Source: Halobacteriales archaeon QS_8_69_26 (GTDB lineage Archaea; Halobacteriota; Halobacteria; Halobacteriales; SW-7-71-33). From it: a DNA stretch of 64,000 nucleotides. Every line of letters starts with the position of its first letter. Position 1 is the first letter of the stretch. Positions 7,913 through 16,522 of the stretch are shown in pieces. The DNA is taken from the NCBI GenBank assembly GCA_003023195.1, contig PXRX01000011.1, forward strand, positions 1 to 64,000, in the 5' to 3' direction. The notes below the pieces were generated by a model. That model was not told the origin of the DNA, ran no database searches, and saw only the letters and a program-made list of their open reading frames with translations. Made by a program: the position numbers and the translations under genes.

Positions 7913-9442
7913 GTGAGACGACGAACGTTCCTGTCACTGGTGACCGCCGGGAGCGGCGTCCTCGCCGGCTGTGCCGCCCTCTCCGGGGACGACGGGAACG
8001 CCGGGACTACGGCCGGATCCACGACCTCGACCGGGGAGACTGACGGATCCCCGACCACTACCGAGGGGACGCCGGACGGGAGTATCTGGTCCGACGCCGA
8101 CGACCTCCCGGTGTTCGGCGAGTCGACGGTCGTCGAGTTCGGGACGGCACCGGTCACGGCGGTCGTCGACCCCGGACTCCAGCCCGTCGACTACGCCATC
8201 AGGCGGAAGGACGGGGTCCGGGTCGATGTCGGGTTCGAGGTGGGGGCCACCCGGGAGTCGCCGGCGACGGTCCTCGCGGCCGTCGCCAACCCGGAGTCCG
8301 GCGACCGGACCGGCGACGTCCTCGTCCTCGACGCCCCCGTGACCGGCCGGACCGACGGCGGCGACCGAGTGTTCCTCGTCCCGACCGAGCGCCACCCCTT
8401 CGCCGAGACGGTCCCGGAGCACGGCCGCGACGGGAACGGGCGGTGGCGCCTCCGGGAGGTGGAGGTCGACCCGTTCCCCGACCGGATCACCCTGCCCGCC
8501 GGCCGGGGGTTCGTGGGTGAATACTACCTCCTGGCCCCGCCGGGCGACGCGCCGCCGGTCGGCCCCGGCCGGTACCTGTTCGGGCCGGAGGAGGCCGGTC
8601 CGCGACCGACCCTCCGTTGGTTCGCGGTCGACGCGTGGCCGACGGGCCGTCCGGGGCCCGAGGAGACCTCCCGGTTCGACGATGCCGACCCGCCGGGGAT
8701 CGACCGCCGTACCCGCTGGTTCCACGACGCGACCCCCGAGACGACGGTCTACCTGCGTCCCGGCGAGGAACGGGTCGCACCGCCAGCGATGATGGGCTTC
8801 GACCTCGTCAACCGCTCCCGGCGGTCGTTCGACGGCAACCCGGAGGACTGGGGCCTCTACAAACTCGTCGACGGCGACCCGTTCCGGATCGCCCCGTGGC
8901 GGACCCCGCTCCCCCTCCGGACCCTCCATCCCGGCGGACGCCTCGCCACGCGGCTCTCGGTGTTCCACGGCGAGGCGACCGACGCGGAGGGACGCACGGT
9001 CGGTCGCCTGGGCGGCGGACGGTACGCCTACGAGGTCGACTTTTCGGCCGACGCCCGCCACGCCGCACTGTTCGAGGTGGACGCGCCGACCCTGACCGTC
9101 GACCTCGAACCGGACGCGACGATCGTCGAGGAAGGAGAGACGGTGGTGGTCGAACTGCCGAACCACGAGGGGGGGACTGGCCAAGCGACCCTGGTCGTCG
9201 AATTCGCTCCCGACGCGGTACCGGATCGGCGGGTCGTTCCCGAGCAACTGCCCCGTGATCCCTTCCACGGGGTCCGGAACGCGCTCCCCGCGTTCGACGA
9301 CGGCGTCCGGACAGTCCGGGTGCGGACCGACCTGACCACCGCGGAACGTGCGCCCGGGTACGGCGACCGAGATTCGCCGCCGATCGTCGTCGGGTACGAG
9401 GGGGAGGGTTTCCGGTTGACGATCGAACGGGAGGATGGGTGA
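7913..9442 (+). CDS. secreted Tat lipoprotein, unknown function
   Basis: 509 residues from a GTG start (MRRRTFLSLVTAGSGVLAGC). The twin-Arg stretch RRR followed by a hydrophobic core and lipobox LAGC mark a haloarchaeal Tat-exported lipoprotein, anchored on the outer face of the membrane. A Thr/Ser/Gly linker (about residues 28-55) follows and then a long acidic beta-rich ectodomain. I see no enzyme motif. A repeated pattern DPGLQPVDYAIRR and later strand-rich segments suggest Ig-like or beta-sandwich modules. It is convergent with another lipoprotein gene at 9483-10181, only 40 bp apart. Function unknown. Confidence 0.75.
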   Translation: MRRRTFLSLVTAGSGVLAGCAALSGDDGNAGTTAGSTTSTGETDGSPTTTEGTPDGSIWSDADDLPVFGESTVVEFGTAPVTAVVDPGLQPVDYAIRRKDGVRVDVGFEVGATRESPATVLAAVANPESGDRTGDVLVLDAPVTGRTDGGDRVFLVPTERHPFAETVPEHGRDGNGRWRLREVEVDPFPDRITLPAGRGFVGEYYLLAPPGDAPPVGPGRYLFGPEEAGPRPTLRWFAVDAWPTGRPGPEETSRFDDADPPGIDRRTRWFHDATPETTVYLRPGEERVAPPAMMGFDLVNRSRRSFDGNPEDWGLYKLVDGDPFRIAPWRTPLPLRTLHPGGRLATRLSVFHGEATDAEGRTVGRLGGGRYAYEVDFSADARHAALFEVDAPTLTVDLEPDATIVEEGETVVVELPNHEGGTGQATLVVEFAPDAVPDRRVVPEQLPRDPFHGVRNALPAFDDGVRTVRVRTDLTTAERAPGYGDRDSPPIVVGYEGEGFRLTIEREDG

Positions 9443-9482
9443 CGCGACCACTGTTGGCGGATTCGCAGTCGCCGCCTCGGAA

Positions 9483-10181
9483 CTACCGCAGGTCGAGACT
9501 CCAGTCCCCGTCGGCGTCCACGTTGATGTACCCGATCCCCGAGTGCTCGAACGTCGCCTCCTCCTCGCCGTTCACCGGCCCGTCGAGGAGCACCTCGCCG
9601 GATCCACCCTCGACGGGCAGTACGCGGACCCGCGACTCACCCTGGCCGTCGTGACTCAGCGTCGCGGTGTGGGTTCCCTCGAAGTCGAACGGGCCGAGGA
9701 CGGTCGGCCCCGCACCGGACGGCGAAACCGGCAGGGGATCGCCCGATTCCGGCCGTGGCTGGCGGATCACGACCTCCCACTCCTCGTCCTTCTCGACGTG
9801 GAGGACGTACTCGCCGGCCGTTACCAGTTCGGCGGCGGCACCGTCGTAGTTGCCCGTGGCGTCGACGAACCGATAGTCCTGGCCACCGTCGTTCTCAAGG
9901 GAGACCCCGAACTCGCCCGGTCCGTCGTGGGTTGCCTCAACGACCGTCAGGCCACCATTGATCGCCACGCCGCCCCATCGCGACTCCGCGGGGGCCGTCC
10001 CAGAGAAGGTCATGGGATCCACCTCTGCCTGTGTCGTGGTGGGAGTGTCAGTCCTCGATTCAGTTTTAGTCGAGGTGTCGGTGTTTTCTGTCCCCCCGTT
10101 GGAAGTATTCTCGGCCATACAACCAGCAAAACCCAGAATTCCCATCGAAGTCACCGCTCGAAGGTAGGTACGTCGTCGCAT
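9483..10181 (-). CDS. secreted Tat lipoprotein, unknown function
   Basis: 232 residues, ATG start MRRRTYLRAVTSMGILGFAGC with twin-Arg and lipobox FAGC. A Thr/Asn/Ser-rich linker follows (to about residue 55) and then a domain of about 170 residues with two similar beta-rich halves: FGVSLENDGGQDYRFVDATGNY and a C-terminal half ending FEHSGIGYINVDADGDWSL. The second half resembles small bacterial pre-peptidase-like or carbohydrate-binding beta-sandwich repeats, but I cannot name the family. Its promoter lies in the AT-rich gap upstream. Confidence 0.72.
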   Translation of the reverse strand: MRRRTYLRAVTSMGILGFAGCMAENTSNGGTENTDTSTKTESRTDTPTTTQAEVDPMTFSGTAPAESRWGGVAINGGLTVVEATHDGPGEFGVSLENDGGQDYRFVDATGNYDGAAAELVTAGEYVLHVEKDEEWEVVIRQPRPESGDPLPVSPSGAGPTVLGPFDFEGTHTATLSHDGQGESRVRVLPVEGGSGEVLLDGPVNGEEEATFEHSGIGYINVDADGDWSLDLR

Positions 10182-10345
10182 AAACCGCTTTAGTGGCCAC
10201 CAATGTATAAACTAACTGCATTGTCATCCAAGTGTTTATCTTGGTGGTAATCATGCAGAGACGATTGAAGAGAAACTTTGGGTGGAGATCGGATAAATAA
10301 TAAACACTACTTTTTTATCTCCGGAAAGTAGTATAAAATAATATT
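10182..10345 (-). promoter_or_regulatory. AT-rich promoter and terminator region
   Basis: This 164-bp gap is far richer in A+T than its surroundings. Close to the lipoprotein start at 10181 is a candidate TATA element on the minus strand (rc of tgtataaac near 10204-10212). The other end carries T-runs (cttttttatc at 10310-10318) and AT-rich blocks that may terminate the LLM gene, whose stop is at 10346-10348. Confidence 0.45.
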
Positions 10346-11341
10346 TTAAAAAGTAGGAAGGACTTCCTCGACGAACTTCTCCATCTGGCCCTCCTGGTCC
10401 TCGCCGCCGAAGCGGATGATGAACTCGTCACACCCCCGCTCGTGGAACTCGTCTATCCAGTCGATCAGGTCGTCGGCGTCGCCGCTGGGTCCCCACTCGG
10501 CGGGGTCCTTGCCCTCGTAGAGGTGCGGGTAGTAGGTCTCGATGTACTCCTCCATCTTGGCGTCGGCGGCGTCGGCGTCGTCGTCGATGGTCATCGTCAC
10601 CTGGAAGGTGGTGTGGGTGTCGTCGGGGTCGTAGCCGTTCTCGCGGGCGTAGTCCGCGATGGAGTTCCACTGGCGTTCGTACTCGTCGGGGTCGTCCGAG
10701 AGCCCGGCGGCCATCCAGCCGTCGCCGAGTTCGACGATCCGCCAGGCGGCGCGGTTGTACACCGCCTCGGACTCGGTGTCGTGGTGGCTCGGATTGGAGA
10801 TCACCAGGATCGGGGGATCGTCCTGGACCGGCGCGAGGTCCCGTATCTCCGGGCCTCTGCGGAAGTCGACGTCGTGGTACTCGTAGACGTCCCCCTCGTA
10901 GTTCAACGCGCCCTCCGCCCAGAACTGCTCGAAAATCTCCAGTTGCTCCTCCAGCATCTTCGCCCGCGCCCGGTAGTTGAGGCCGATGGCCTCGTACTGC
11001 TCCTTGCACCCGGGAGTGGGCGGCCCCATGCACGCGCCCAGGACCATCCGGCCGTCGGTGAGCATCTCCAGGGAGTTCCAGGCCTGCAGGAACTGGAGCG
11101 GCTCCCGAAGGGGGGTGATCATACAGCCCGTTCCCAGTTTGATCTCGTCGGTCTGGGCGGCGAGGTGGCCCAGGAGGCTAATGGGCTCCAGGCGTGGCCG
11201 GTCGAGGAGGCTGTCGCCCACCCACACCGAGTCGAAGCCGAACTCCTCCGCCTTCCCCCCGAGGCGCATCATCTTCTCGACGGTGTAGCTCTCGACCAGG
11301 AGCGGCTCGCGGTTGTTGATGTTGATCCCGAACTCGACCAT
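10346..11341 (-). CDS. LLM-class oxidoreductase, probably F420-dependent
   Basis: 331 residues with the luciferase-like TIM-barrel pattern: MVEFGININNREPLL, then EEFGFDSVWVGDSLLDRPRLEP, KLGTGCMITPLREPL and the conserved segment AWNSLEMLTDGRMVLGACMG. These enzymes bind F420 or FMN and catalyse hydride transfer or monooxygenation; haloarchaeal members are usually predicted to use F420. The insertion around RDLAPVQDDPPILVISNPS is normal for the family's substrate lid. Cytosolic. It sits downstream of a 29-bp tandem repeat tract and is divergent from pyrD. A role in the neighbouring catabolic cluster is possible but not shown. Confidence 0.82.
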   Translation of the reverse strand: MVEFGININNREPLLVESYTVEKMMRLGGKAEEFGFDSVWVGDSLLDRPRLEPISLLGHLAAQTDEIKLGTGCMITPLREPLQFLQAWNSLEMLTDGRMVLGACMGPPTPGCKEQYEAIGLNYRARAKMLEEQLEIFEQFWAEGALNYEGDVYEYHDVDFRRGPEIRDLAPVQDDPPILVISNPSHHDTESEAVYNRAAWRIVELGDGWMAAGLSDDPDEYERQWNSIADYARENGYDPDDTHTTFQVTMTIDDDADAADAKMEEYIETYYPHLYEGKDPAEWGPSGDADDLIDWIDEFHERGCDEFIIRFGGEDQEGQMEKFVEEVLPTF

Positions 11342-11425
11342 GGGTCCGCTTGGGCCGAACGGCGATTAAGGGTTTTTCCGCACCGCTGACATCCGGGTTT
11401 CCGGACGGTAACCCCAGTGGGGCCG

Positions 11426-11613
11426 GTGATCCGGTCGGTAATCGGGCCGCGAGGGTGATCCAGTCGGTAACCGGGCCGCGAGGGTGATCCGGTCGGTAAC
11501 CGGGGCGGGACGGTGATCCGGTCGGTAACCAGGGCGGAAGGGTGATCCAGTCGGTAATCGGGCCGGGACGGTGATCCAGTCGGTAACCGGGGCGGGAGGG
11601 TGATCCGGTCGGT
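11426..11613. repeat. 29-bp tandem repeat, six and a half units
   Basis: Units begin at 11426, 11455, 11484, 11513, 11542, 11571 and 11600 (partial). Each starts gtgatccggtcggtaa and differs by one to four bases, mostly in the second half (cgggccgcgagg or cggggcgggagg). Units abut without spacers, so this is not a CRISPR array. It lies between the divergent LLM and pyrD genes. The rest of this 416-bp gap holds the pyrD promoter region. Confidence 0.9.
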
Positions 11614-11757
11614 ACCTACCCGGACCGGGGGATCCGGACGACGGAGCGGCGCACGGGGATCGTCGCTAACGGTAAATTTGCTGTAAACGAGTTCCGCTCC
11701 GACGCGCCCCGGGCGGGAGGTGAAAGGGATAAGTTCGCCGTCCGCCTCCCGCCGGTA

Positions 11758-12825
11758 ATGTCGCTGTACAGGCTGGTCCGGCCGCTCGCGTTCCGGTTGC
11801 CGGCCGAGACGGCCCACGGACTGGGGAAGGGGGCCCTGAAGGCGGCGGGATCGCTCGACCCGGTCCGACGACTGGTGCGGGGGGCCTACCGCTACCGCCA
11901 CCCCGCGCTCCGGGTCGAGGCGTTCGGCGTCGAGTTCCCGACCCCCGTCGGGGTCGCGGCGGGGTTCGACAAGAACGGCGAGGCGACCCACGCGCTGGCC
12001 GACCTGGGCTTCGGGTTCGTGGAGGTGGGGACCGTCACGCCCCGGCCCCAGGACGGCAACCCGCGACCGCGACTGTTCCGCCTGCCCGAGGACCGGGGGA
12101 TGATCAACCGACTCGGGTTCAACGGCCAGGGGGTCGAGCGGGTCCGCCGGCGGTTCGAGCGCCGGGGTACCCCCGACGTGCCGGTGGGGGTCAACGTCGG
12201 CAAGATGAACGACTCCGGCGCGGCGGTGGCCGTCGAGGACTACCGGACCGTCCTCGAGGCGGTGTACCCCTACCCGGACTACTTCGTCGTCAACGTCTCC
12301 TGTCCGAACACGCCCGACGAGTTCGACGAGACCGGTCCCGACCACCTCCGGTCGCTCCTCGGGGCGCTCTCCGCCGCCAACGACGAGGACAAACCGATCC
12401 TCGTGAAGGTCGGTCCGGACGACCGGCGGTCGGACCTGGCCGACCTCGTCGAAATCGTCGAGGAGTTCGACGTCGCGGGCGTGGTCGCCACCAACACCAC
12501 CACCGACCGGCCGGACCTCTCCTCGCCCCACCGGGCCGAGTGGGGCGGCCTGAGCGGCAGACCACTGGAGGAGAAGGCCACCGAGACGGTCCGGACGCTG
12601 GCCGGCCTGACCGACCTCCCCATCGTCGGCGTCGGCGGCGTCGACTCCGCCCAGAGCGCCTACCGGAAGATCCGTGCCGGCGCCACCCTGGTCCAGCTCT
12701 ACACCGGGTTCGTCTACGGCGGCCCCTCGACGCCCCGGGAGATAGCGAGCGGGCTGGTCGACCTCCTCGAACGGGACGGCTTCGACTCCGTGGAGGAGGC
12801 GGTCGGGGCCGACCTCGACTCTTGA
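11758..12825 (+). CDS. pyrD: quinone-dependent dihydroorotate dehydrogenase (class 2)
   Basis: 355 residues, usual for class 2 enzymes. It oxidises dihydroorotate to orotate in pyrimidine synthesis, passing electrons to membrane quinone. The N-terminal helical membrane-association region is present (MSLYRLVRPLAFRLPAETAH). Then come FMN-barrel motifs: GVAAGFDKNGEA, GFVEVGTVTPRPQ, NRLGFNGQG, NVSCPNTPDEFDE with the catalytic Ser, and phosphate-binding IVGVGGVDSAQSAYRKIRAGA and QLYTGFVYGGP. Start ATG follows a short leader; a candidate TATA element (ggataagttc) is about 25-30 bp upstream. The assignment is firm. Confidence 0.96.
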   Translation: MSLYRLVRPLAFRLPAETAHGLGKGALKAAGSLDPVRRLVRGAYRYRHPALRVEAFGVEFPTPVGVAAGFDKNGEATHALADLGFGFVEVGTVTPRPQDGNPRPRLFRLPEDRGMINRLGFNGQGVERVRRRFERRGTPDVPVGVNVGKMNDSGAAVAVEDYRTVLEAVYPYPDYFVVNVSCPNTPDEFDETGPDHLRSLLGALSAANDEDKPILVKVGPDDRRSDLADLVEIVEEFDVAGVVATNTTTDRPDLSSPHRAEWGGLSGRPLEEKATETVRTLAGLTDLPIVGVGGVDSAQSAYRKIRAGATLVQLYTGFVYGGPSTPREIASGLVDLLERDGFDSVEEAVGADLDS

Positions 12826-12841
12826 GGGCCGGTCGAGGGGA

Positions 12842-13507
12842 TCACTCCAGCCGCCTGCTGACCGCCACGCCCTCACCGAGCGGGATCCCCACCGTCTCGA
12901 AGTCGGGGTCCTCGCGGACGGCGGTCAGGTACTCGAAGACGCCCCGCGTCGAGTCGTTCAGGTCGCGCTCCTCGCCCTCCAGACTGGCGAGCAGGGCGGG
13001 GAAGTCGATGGACGTCGAGACCATCGCGTTGTCGGCGACGACCAGGCCGCCCGGCGCGACCGTCCCCCGGACCGCCTCGAACGCCGCCGGGTACAGCGAC
13101 TTGGCGTGGTCGATCAGCACGAGGTCGAAGGGGCCGTCGTGGCGTTCGATCGCGTCGTGGGCGTCGCCGGCCTCGAACGTCGCGCGGCCGGCCATCCCCC
13201 CGCGCTCGAAGAACTCGCGGGCGGTCGAAAGCGTCTCCTCGTCCCGTTCGGTGAGGACCACCTCGCCGCCCTCGCCCAGCCCCAGCGCGATCCAGTAGGC
13301 CGAGTAGCCGTACCCCGACCCGAACTCGAAGGCCCGCGTCGCGCCCGCGGTCCGGGCGAGGAAGCGAAGGAGCGTCCCCACCTCGCGCCCGACGGTCGTC
13401 GGGCCGTGAGTCTCGCCGTGTTCCTCCATCGCCGCGAGAGTCTCGTCGCCCGGTTCGGCCAGTGCCCGGACGAACCGCGCCGTCTCCGCTGGGATCACGT
13501 CGGTCAT
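12842..13507 (-). CDS. O-methyltransferase, family 3 (caffeoyl-CoA OMT-like)
   Basis: 221 residues from MTDVIPAETARFVRALAEPG; a much longer frame upstream is spurious because it overlaps the vapBC pair. The SAM site is AFEFGSGYGYSAYWIALGL (motif I near residue 58), the acidic residue follows in VVLTERDEET, and DLVLIDHAKSLYP gives motif IV with the metal-binding Asp typical of the cation-dependent OMT3 fold. Substrate unknown. It ends 16 bp from the pyrD stop (convergent) and its start faces the VapBC-like operon. Confidence 0.8.
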   Translation of the reverse strand: MTDVIPAETARFVRALAEPGDETLAAMEEHGETHGPTTVGREVGTLLRFLARTAGATRAFEFGSGYGYSAYWIALGLGEGGEVVLTERDEETLSTAREFFERGGMAGRATFEAGDAHDAIERHDGPFDLVLIDHAKSLYPAAFEAVRGTVAPGGLVVADNAMVSTSIDFPALLASLEGEERDLNDSTRGVFEYLTAVREDPDFETVGIPLGEGVAVSRRLE

Positions 13508-13601
13508 GCTCCGGGGATCCGGACGGAGGACAGATAAATTCTCCCGGGCAGTATCGGCGGAATTCCCGGATCTCCCCGTCTCGGTGACCGCAATTCTTTT
13601 T

Positions 13602-13620
13602 GTAATAAGTCGGGTATTAC
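13602..13620. promoter_or_regulatory. palindromic operator before the vapBC-like operon
   Basis: The sequence gtaata-agtcggg-tattac is an inverted repeat with perfect 6-bp arms and a 7-bp spacer, ending 5 bp before the antitoxin ATG at 13626. A T-rich stretch (ttcttttt) lies just upstream. Position and symmetry fit autoregulation by the AbrB-type antitoxin, as is usual for such pairs. Confidence 0.55.
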
Positions 13621-13625
13621 GGTTG

Positions 13626-13895
13626 ATGAGCGAGACGACCCGGGTCACGGAGAAGGGACAGGCGACCATCCCGAAGGAACTCCGTGAAAAGTACGGGATC
13701 GAGTCGGGTGACGAGGTGGTATGGGAGGAGACCGACGACGGGATCGTCCTCCGGAAGAAGCACGATAGCGCGCGGGGCGCACTCGTCCCCGACGGGACGC
13801 CGCCCGAGAAGCGCGAGGAAGTCGCCCGGGAACTCGAACGGCGGGTCGAGGAGATCCGCACCCGGAACCAGCCGCCAGGAACGGACCTCGAATGA
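13626..13895 (+). CDS. AbrB/SpoVT-type antitoxin
   Basis: 89 residues. The N-terminal swapped-hairpin DNA-binding domain is clear: TTRVTEKGQATIPKELREKY followed by GIESGDEVVWEETDDG. The C-terminal half is a charged helix (REEVARELERRVEEIRTR) that would wrap the toxin. The start at 13626 gives the standard domain beginning; the longer frame upstream is rejected. The last four bases overlap the toxin start (ATGA), so the two are translated together. It would neutralise the PIN toxin and repress the operon through the palindrome at 13602-13620. Confidence 0.88.
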   Translation: MSETTRVTEKGQATIPKELREKYGIESGDEVVWEETDDGIVLRKKHDSARGALVPDGTPPEKREEVARELERRVEEIRTRNQPPGTDLE

Positions 13896-14299
13896 GTGTC
13901 TACACTGCCGACGCGGTCGCGATGTTGCGGTACCTCGTCGACCAACTCCCCGACCGGTCCGACGACCTGTTCACTCGTGCGGAACGGGGGATCGACTCTA
14001 TCGAGGCCCCGGACGTCGCGGTGGCCGAGGTGCTGACGGCGGTCGGGGGGAGTAGCGAGGTCGCCGGGATCCCCCTGGAGGTGACCCCCCAGCAGGCACT
14101 CGGGGAACTCGTCACTAACGGGCCGCTTGAGGTCGCGACGATCGGCGACCACGAACTCGCGGTCTACGCCAGCGAAGTCGACGTATACTCGGTGCACGAC
14201 GGCCTGATCGTCGCCACTCACCGGGTCCACGGCACCGAGGCGATCGTCTCCAAGGACCCGGCGTTTCGGGAGACGGGAGTCGAAACGATCTGGGACTAG
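13892..14299 (+). CDS. PIN-domain toxin (VapC-like)
   Basis: 135 residues. PIN-domain acidic residues are placed as expected: Asp in VYTADAVAMLRYL at the N-terminus, Glu in AVAEVLTAV, Asp in YSVHDGLIVATHRVHG and Asp in IVSKDPAFRETG near the end. PIN toxins are Mg-dependent ribonucleases that cut tRNA or rRNA when the antitoxin is degraded. The gene overlaps the antitoxin by 4 bp. All four acidic positions are present, so it is probably active. Confidence 0.85.
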   Translation: MSVYTADAVAMLRYLVDQLPDRSDDLFTRAERGIDSIEAPDVAVAEVLTAVGGSSEVAGIPLEVTPQQALGELVTNGPLEVATIGDHELAVYASEVDVYSVHDGLIVATHRVHGTEAIVSKDPAFRETGVETIWD

Positions 14300-14350
14300 C
14301 CTTCCGGATCACTGGTGGGTCGGGATACTCTCCTTCGATCGATTTTCCGT

Positions 14351-15226
14351 TCACCCCTTCGTCGCCCGGAGGAGCACCTTCAGGTTCGCGAACGACGCCA
14401 GCCCATCGTCGTCGTGGGTTATCTCGTAGAGGTCGCGGGCGCCCTCGGGCGTGTCGCCGAACAGCGTCTCCAGTTCCCGCCGGTTCTCCTCGGGGGTGTC
14501 TAGCTGGTCCACCCAGTCGCGGTAGTCGATGGTCTTCTTGATTATCCGTGACTCCTCGACGTCGAGGCCGGCGTCGGTGACCCACTCGCGCCACTCCGAC
14601 GGGCGGTGCGACCGGACGTGGGAGGGGTCCCGGAGCCGTTCGACGCGGTTCAGGAACTCGTCCAGTGCGTCGTCCTCCGGCGTGACGTTGTCCTCGAAGG
14701 CGAACACCCCGCCGGGCCGGAGCACCCGGGCGACCTCGTCGACGAACGCCGCCGGGTCGGGGAAGTGGTGGGCGGCGATCCGACAGGCGACGGCGTCGAA
14801 GGCGTCGTCGCGGAAGGGGAGACGCTCGGCGTCGGCGACGGTGCCGACGAGGCCGGGGAACTCCGCCTCGGCGGTCGCGACCATCGACGGCGCGGCGTCG
14901 GTGACGACCACCCGCGGGACGCCCCGGTCCCGGATGGCGCCGCCGGTGTGGCCCGCGCCGGTGGCGATGTCCAGGGCTCGGTCGGCGTCCGCGCACCACG
15001 CCGCGAGGGTCGCCAGGTCGTCGCCCGCGCGGTGGACCGCGCTGTCGACGTACTCGCTCGCGTGGGCGTCGAAGGCGTCCGCGGCCGCCCGCTTCCTGCT
15101 CGCGTCGTCGGATCCCGCCCGATCGGTCGCGTCGTCGGATCCACTCGTCGGACCGGTCGCGCCGTCCCCCCCGCCAGCCGGATCGGTCCCGTCGTCGTCC
15201 CCGTCGCCATCTGCCGGATCGGTCAT
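14351..15226 (-). CDS. class I SAM-dependent methyltransferase (UbiE-like)
   Basis: 291 residues. The first 45 or so are a low-complexity Asp/Gly/Ser tail (haloarchaeal disordered extension). The catalytic domain starts near AAADAFDAHASEYVDSAVH; SAM motif I is ALDIATGAGHTGGAI, the acidic loop is VVVTDAAPSM, and VADAERLPFRDDAFDAVACR plus HHFPDPAAFVDEVARVLRPG are textbook methyltransferase_11 features. Substrate unknown: UbiE/menaquinone, sterol or small-molecule targets are all possible. A later start without the Asp-rich tail is conceivable (no Met is available until the core), so I keep the ATG at 15226. Confidence 0.82.
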   Translation of the reverse strand: MTDPADGDGDDDGTDPAGGGDGATGPTSGSDDATDRAGSDDASRKRAAADAFDAHASEYVDSAVHRAGDDLATLAAWCADADRALDIATGAGHTGGAIRDRGVPRVVVTDAAPSMVATAEAEFPGLVGTVADAERLPFRDDAFDAVACRIAAHHFPDPAAFVDEVARVLRPGGVFAFEDNVTPEDDALDEFLNRVERLRDPSHVRSHRPSEWREWVTDAGLDVEESRIIKKTIDYRDWVDQLDTPEENRRELETLFGDTPEGARDLYEITHDDDGLASFANLKVLLRATKG

Positions 15227-15289
15227 GACTGGCCCGTCGTGGCCCCGCCTAATGGGTCTTGGCCCCCGCAGTCGGCCACGAGCGAGGAG

Positions 15290-15601
15290 TCACTCCCCGC
15301 CGCCCCCGCCGTCCCCGCCGAACCCGCCGTCGAAGTCGCCGTCGCCGCTCGTGCTGCCGTCCCCGAACAGTATGAGCAGTCCGAGCAGGACGAGTCCCGC
15401 GGCGTAGGCGGTCGGGATGCCGAGCACCGTCCCGGGGAGGCCCGCGGCGGCGAGGCCGAGCGGTTCGGCGGGTAACTCGCCCTGCCCGACGAGTTGACCG
15501 ACCGCCACCCAGGCGATGCCCACGAACACGAGGGCGAACACCGCCTTGAACAGGAGTCCGACCAGGGATGCGACGGACAGTGCCGTCCGCAAGAGGTCCA
15601 T
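15290..15601 (-). CDS. small membrane protein
   Basis: 103 residues with two or three hydrophobic segments (LVGLLFKAVFALVFVGIAWV and AAGLVLLGLLILF) and a Gly/Asp-rich tail. No family recognised. It lies between a methyltransferase and a thioesterase, all on the minus strand. Coding character is good (clean start, third-position GC) but the function is unknown. Confidence 0.6.
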   Translation of the reverse strand: MDLLRTALSVASLVGLLFKAVFALVFVGIAWVAVGQLVGQGELPAEPLGLAAAGLPGTVLGIPTAYAAGLVLLGLLILFGDGSTSGDGDFDGGFGGDGGGGGE

Positions 15602-15682
15602 GCTCCCGCCATCGGAATCGACCGGTATGAAAGTTCTCCCCGTCGATCCTTCGGCACGGTCGGTTCCCGTCGTTCCGTCGGT

Positions 15683-16168
15683 TCACCCCGGCCGGTAGCC
15701 CCGCCCCGAGAACCGCGCCACGAGGTCGCCGTCCCCGGTGCGGACCTCCACGGTCGTCAGCGTCGAGTGGTCGTCGGCGTGGGTCCGGCGTGCGGTCGCC
15801 GTGATCGTCTCGCCGACCGACACCCGGTCGAGGTAGGAGACGTGCGCCTCGAGACCGATCGACCGGCGTGGCGCGGCGTTCTCGGCGGCCCCCGCGACGG
15901 CGTCGGCCAGGGTGAACAGGGCCCCGCGGTGGAGGCCTCCGTCGAACGACCGGTGGCGCTCCGCGACCGTCAGTTCGGCCCGCCCGAAACCGGGTTCGAG
16001 GGCGAGAAACCGGATCCCCAGGCGGTCACAGAACGGGTCGTCGCGGATCCGGTCGAGGTCGTAGGCCGCGTCCTCCTCGTCGGTTTCGGACCCACCGTCG
16101 GTTTCGGACCCACCGTCGGTTTCGGACCCACCGTCGGTTTCGGGTCCGCCGTCGCCCCCGTCGTCCAT
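15683..16168 (-). CDS. hotdog-fold acyl-CoA thioesterase (PaaI/4HBT type)
   Basis: 161 residues. An N-terminal disordered stretch contains the hexapeptide GGSETD three times, from four copies of an 18-bp direct repeat at about 16080-16145. The hotdog domain follows: LGIRFLALEPGFGRAELTV, HRSFDGGLHRGALFTLADAV (catalytic helix region with Gly-Ala-L-F-T-L-A-D) and VSYLDRVSVGETITATA. Enzymes of this type hydrolyse aromatic or medium-chain acyl-CoA in the cytosol. The repeat is an insertion outside the fold and could vary in copy number between strains. Confidence 0.82.
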   Translation of the reverse strand: MDDGGDGGPETDGGSETDGGSETDGGSETDEEDAAYDLDRIRDDPFCDRLGIRFLALEPGFGRAELTVAERHRSFDGGLHRGALFTLADAVAGAAENAAPRRSIGLEAHVSYLDRVSVGETITATARRTHADDHSTLTTVEVRTGDGDLVARFSGRGYRPG

Positions 16169-16256
16169 GTCCGATCCCCTGGCGTTCCGGCGGGAAGTTC
16201 TTTCCCCCCGAAGGAGTCGTACTCTACTTGAGATCCGAACTCCAAGGGATGCCGCG

Positions 16257-16444
16257 GAAAGCCCCGCCCCGCAGCCTCGATCCTCCCCAGCCGTCTGCGC
16301 GTCTCAGCTCGTTCGCTCCCGATGGTCGCTCACTCGCCTGCGATGCTCGCCCCTCGCGCCCGACTCGCGGCTCGCTGGCTCGCGGTTCACTTCGTTCACC
16401 GCTCGCCGTTCGCCGCTCGTAGCGCACGCGCCGTGTGGCTGGTC
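16257..16444 (-). repeat. dispersed repeat copy R2 (short)
   Basis: Minus-strand copy starting 79 bp after the stop of the molybdenum hydroxylase gene. On the minus strand it has the opening ccacacggcgcgtgcg, motif 1 cgcgaggggcgagcatcgca, and motif 2 cagacggctggggaggatcg followed directly by ggggctttc. The part with motif 3 is missing, so the copy looks internally deleted. Confidence 0.78.
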
Positions 16445-16522
16445 ACCCGGCGCTCCGTGGTCGGGGACGAGTCGGGGCTCGGGTGGAAACCACCCCTCCG
16501 CCGGATCTCGCGGTCGTCCCGC

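Noticed and set aside
11426-11613. CRISPR array
   Set aside because: The 29-bp units are contiguous and there are no unique spacers, and no cas gene is nearby.
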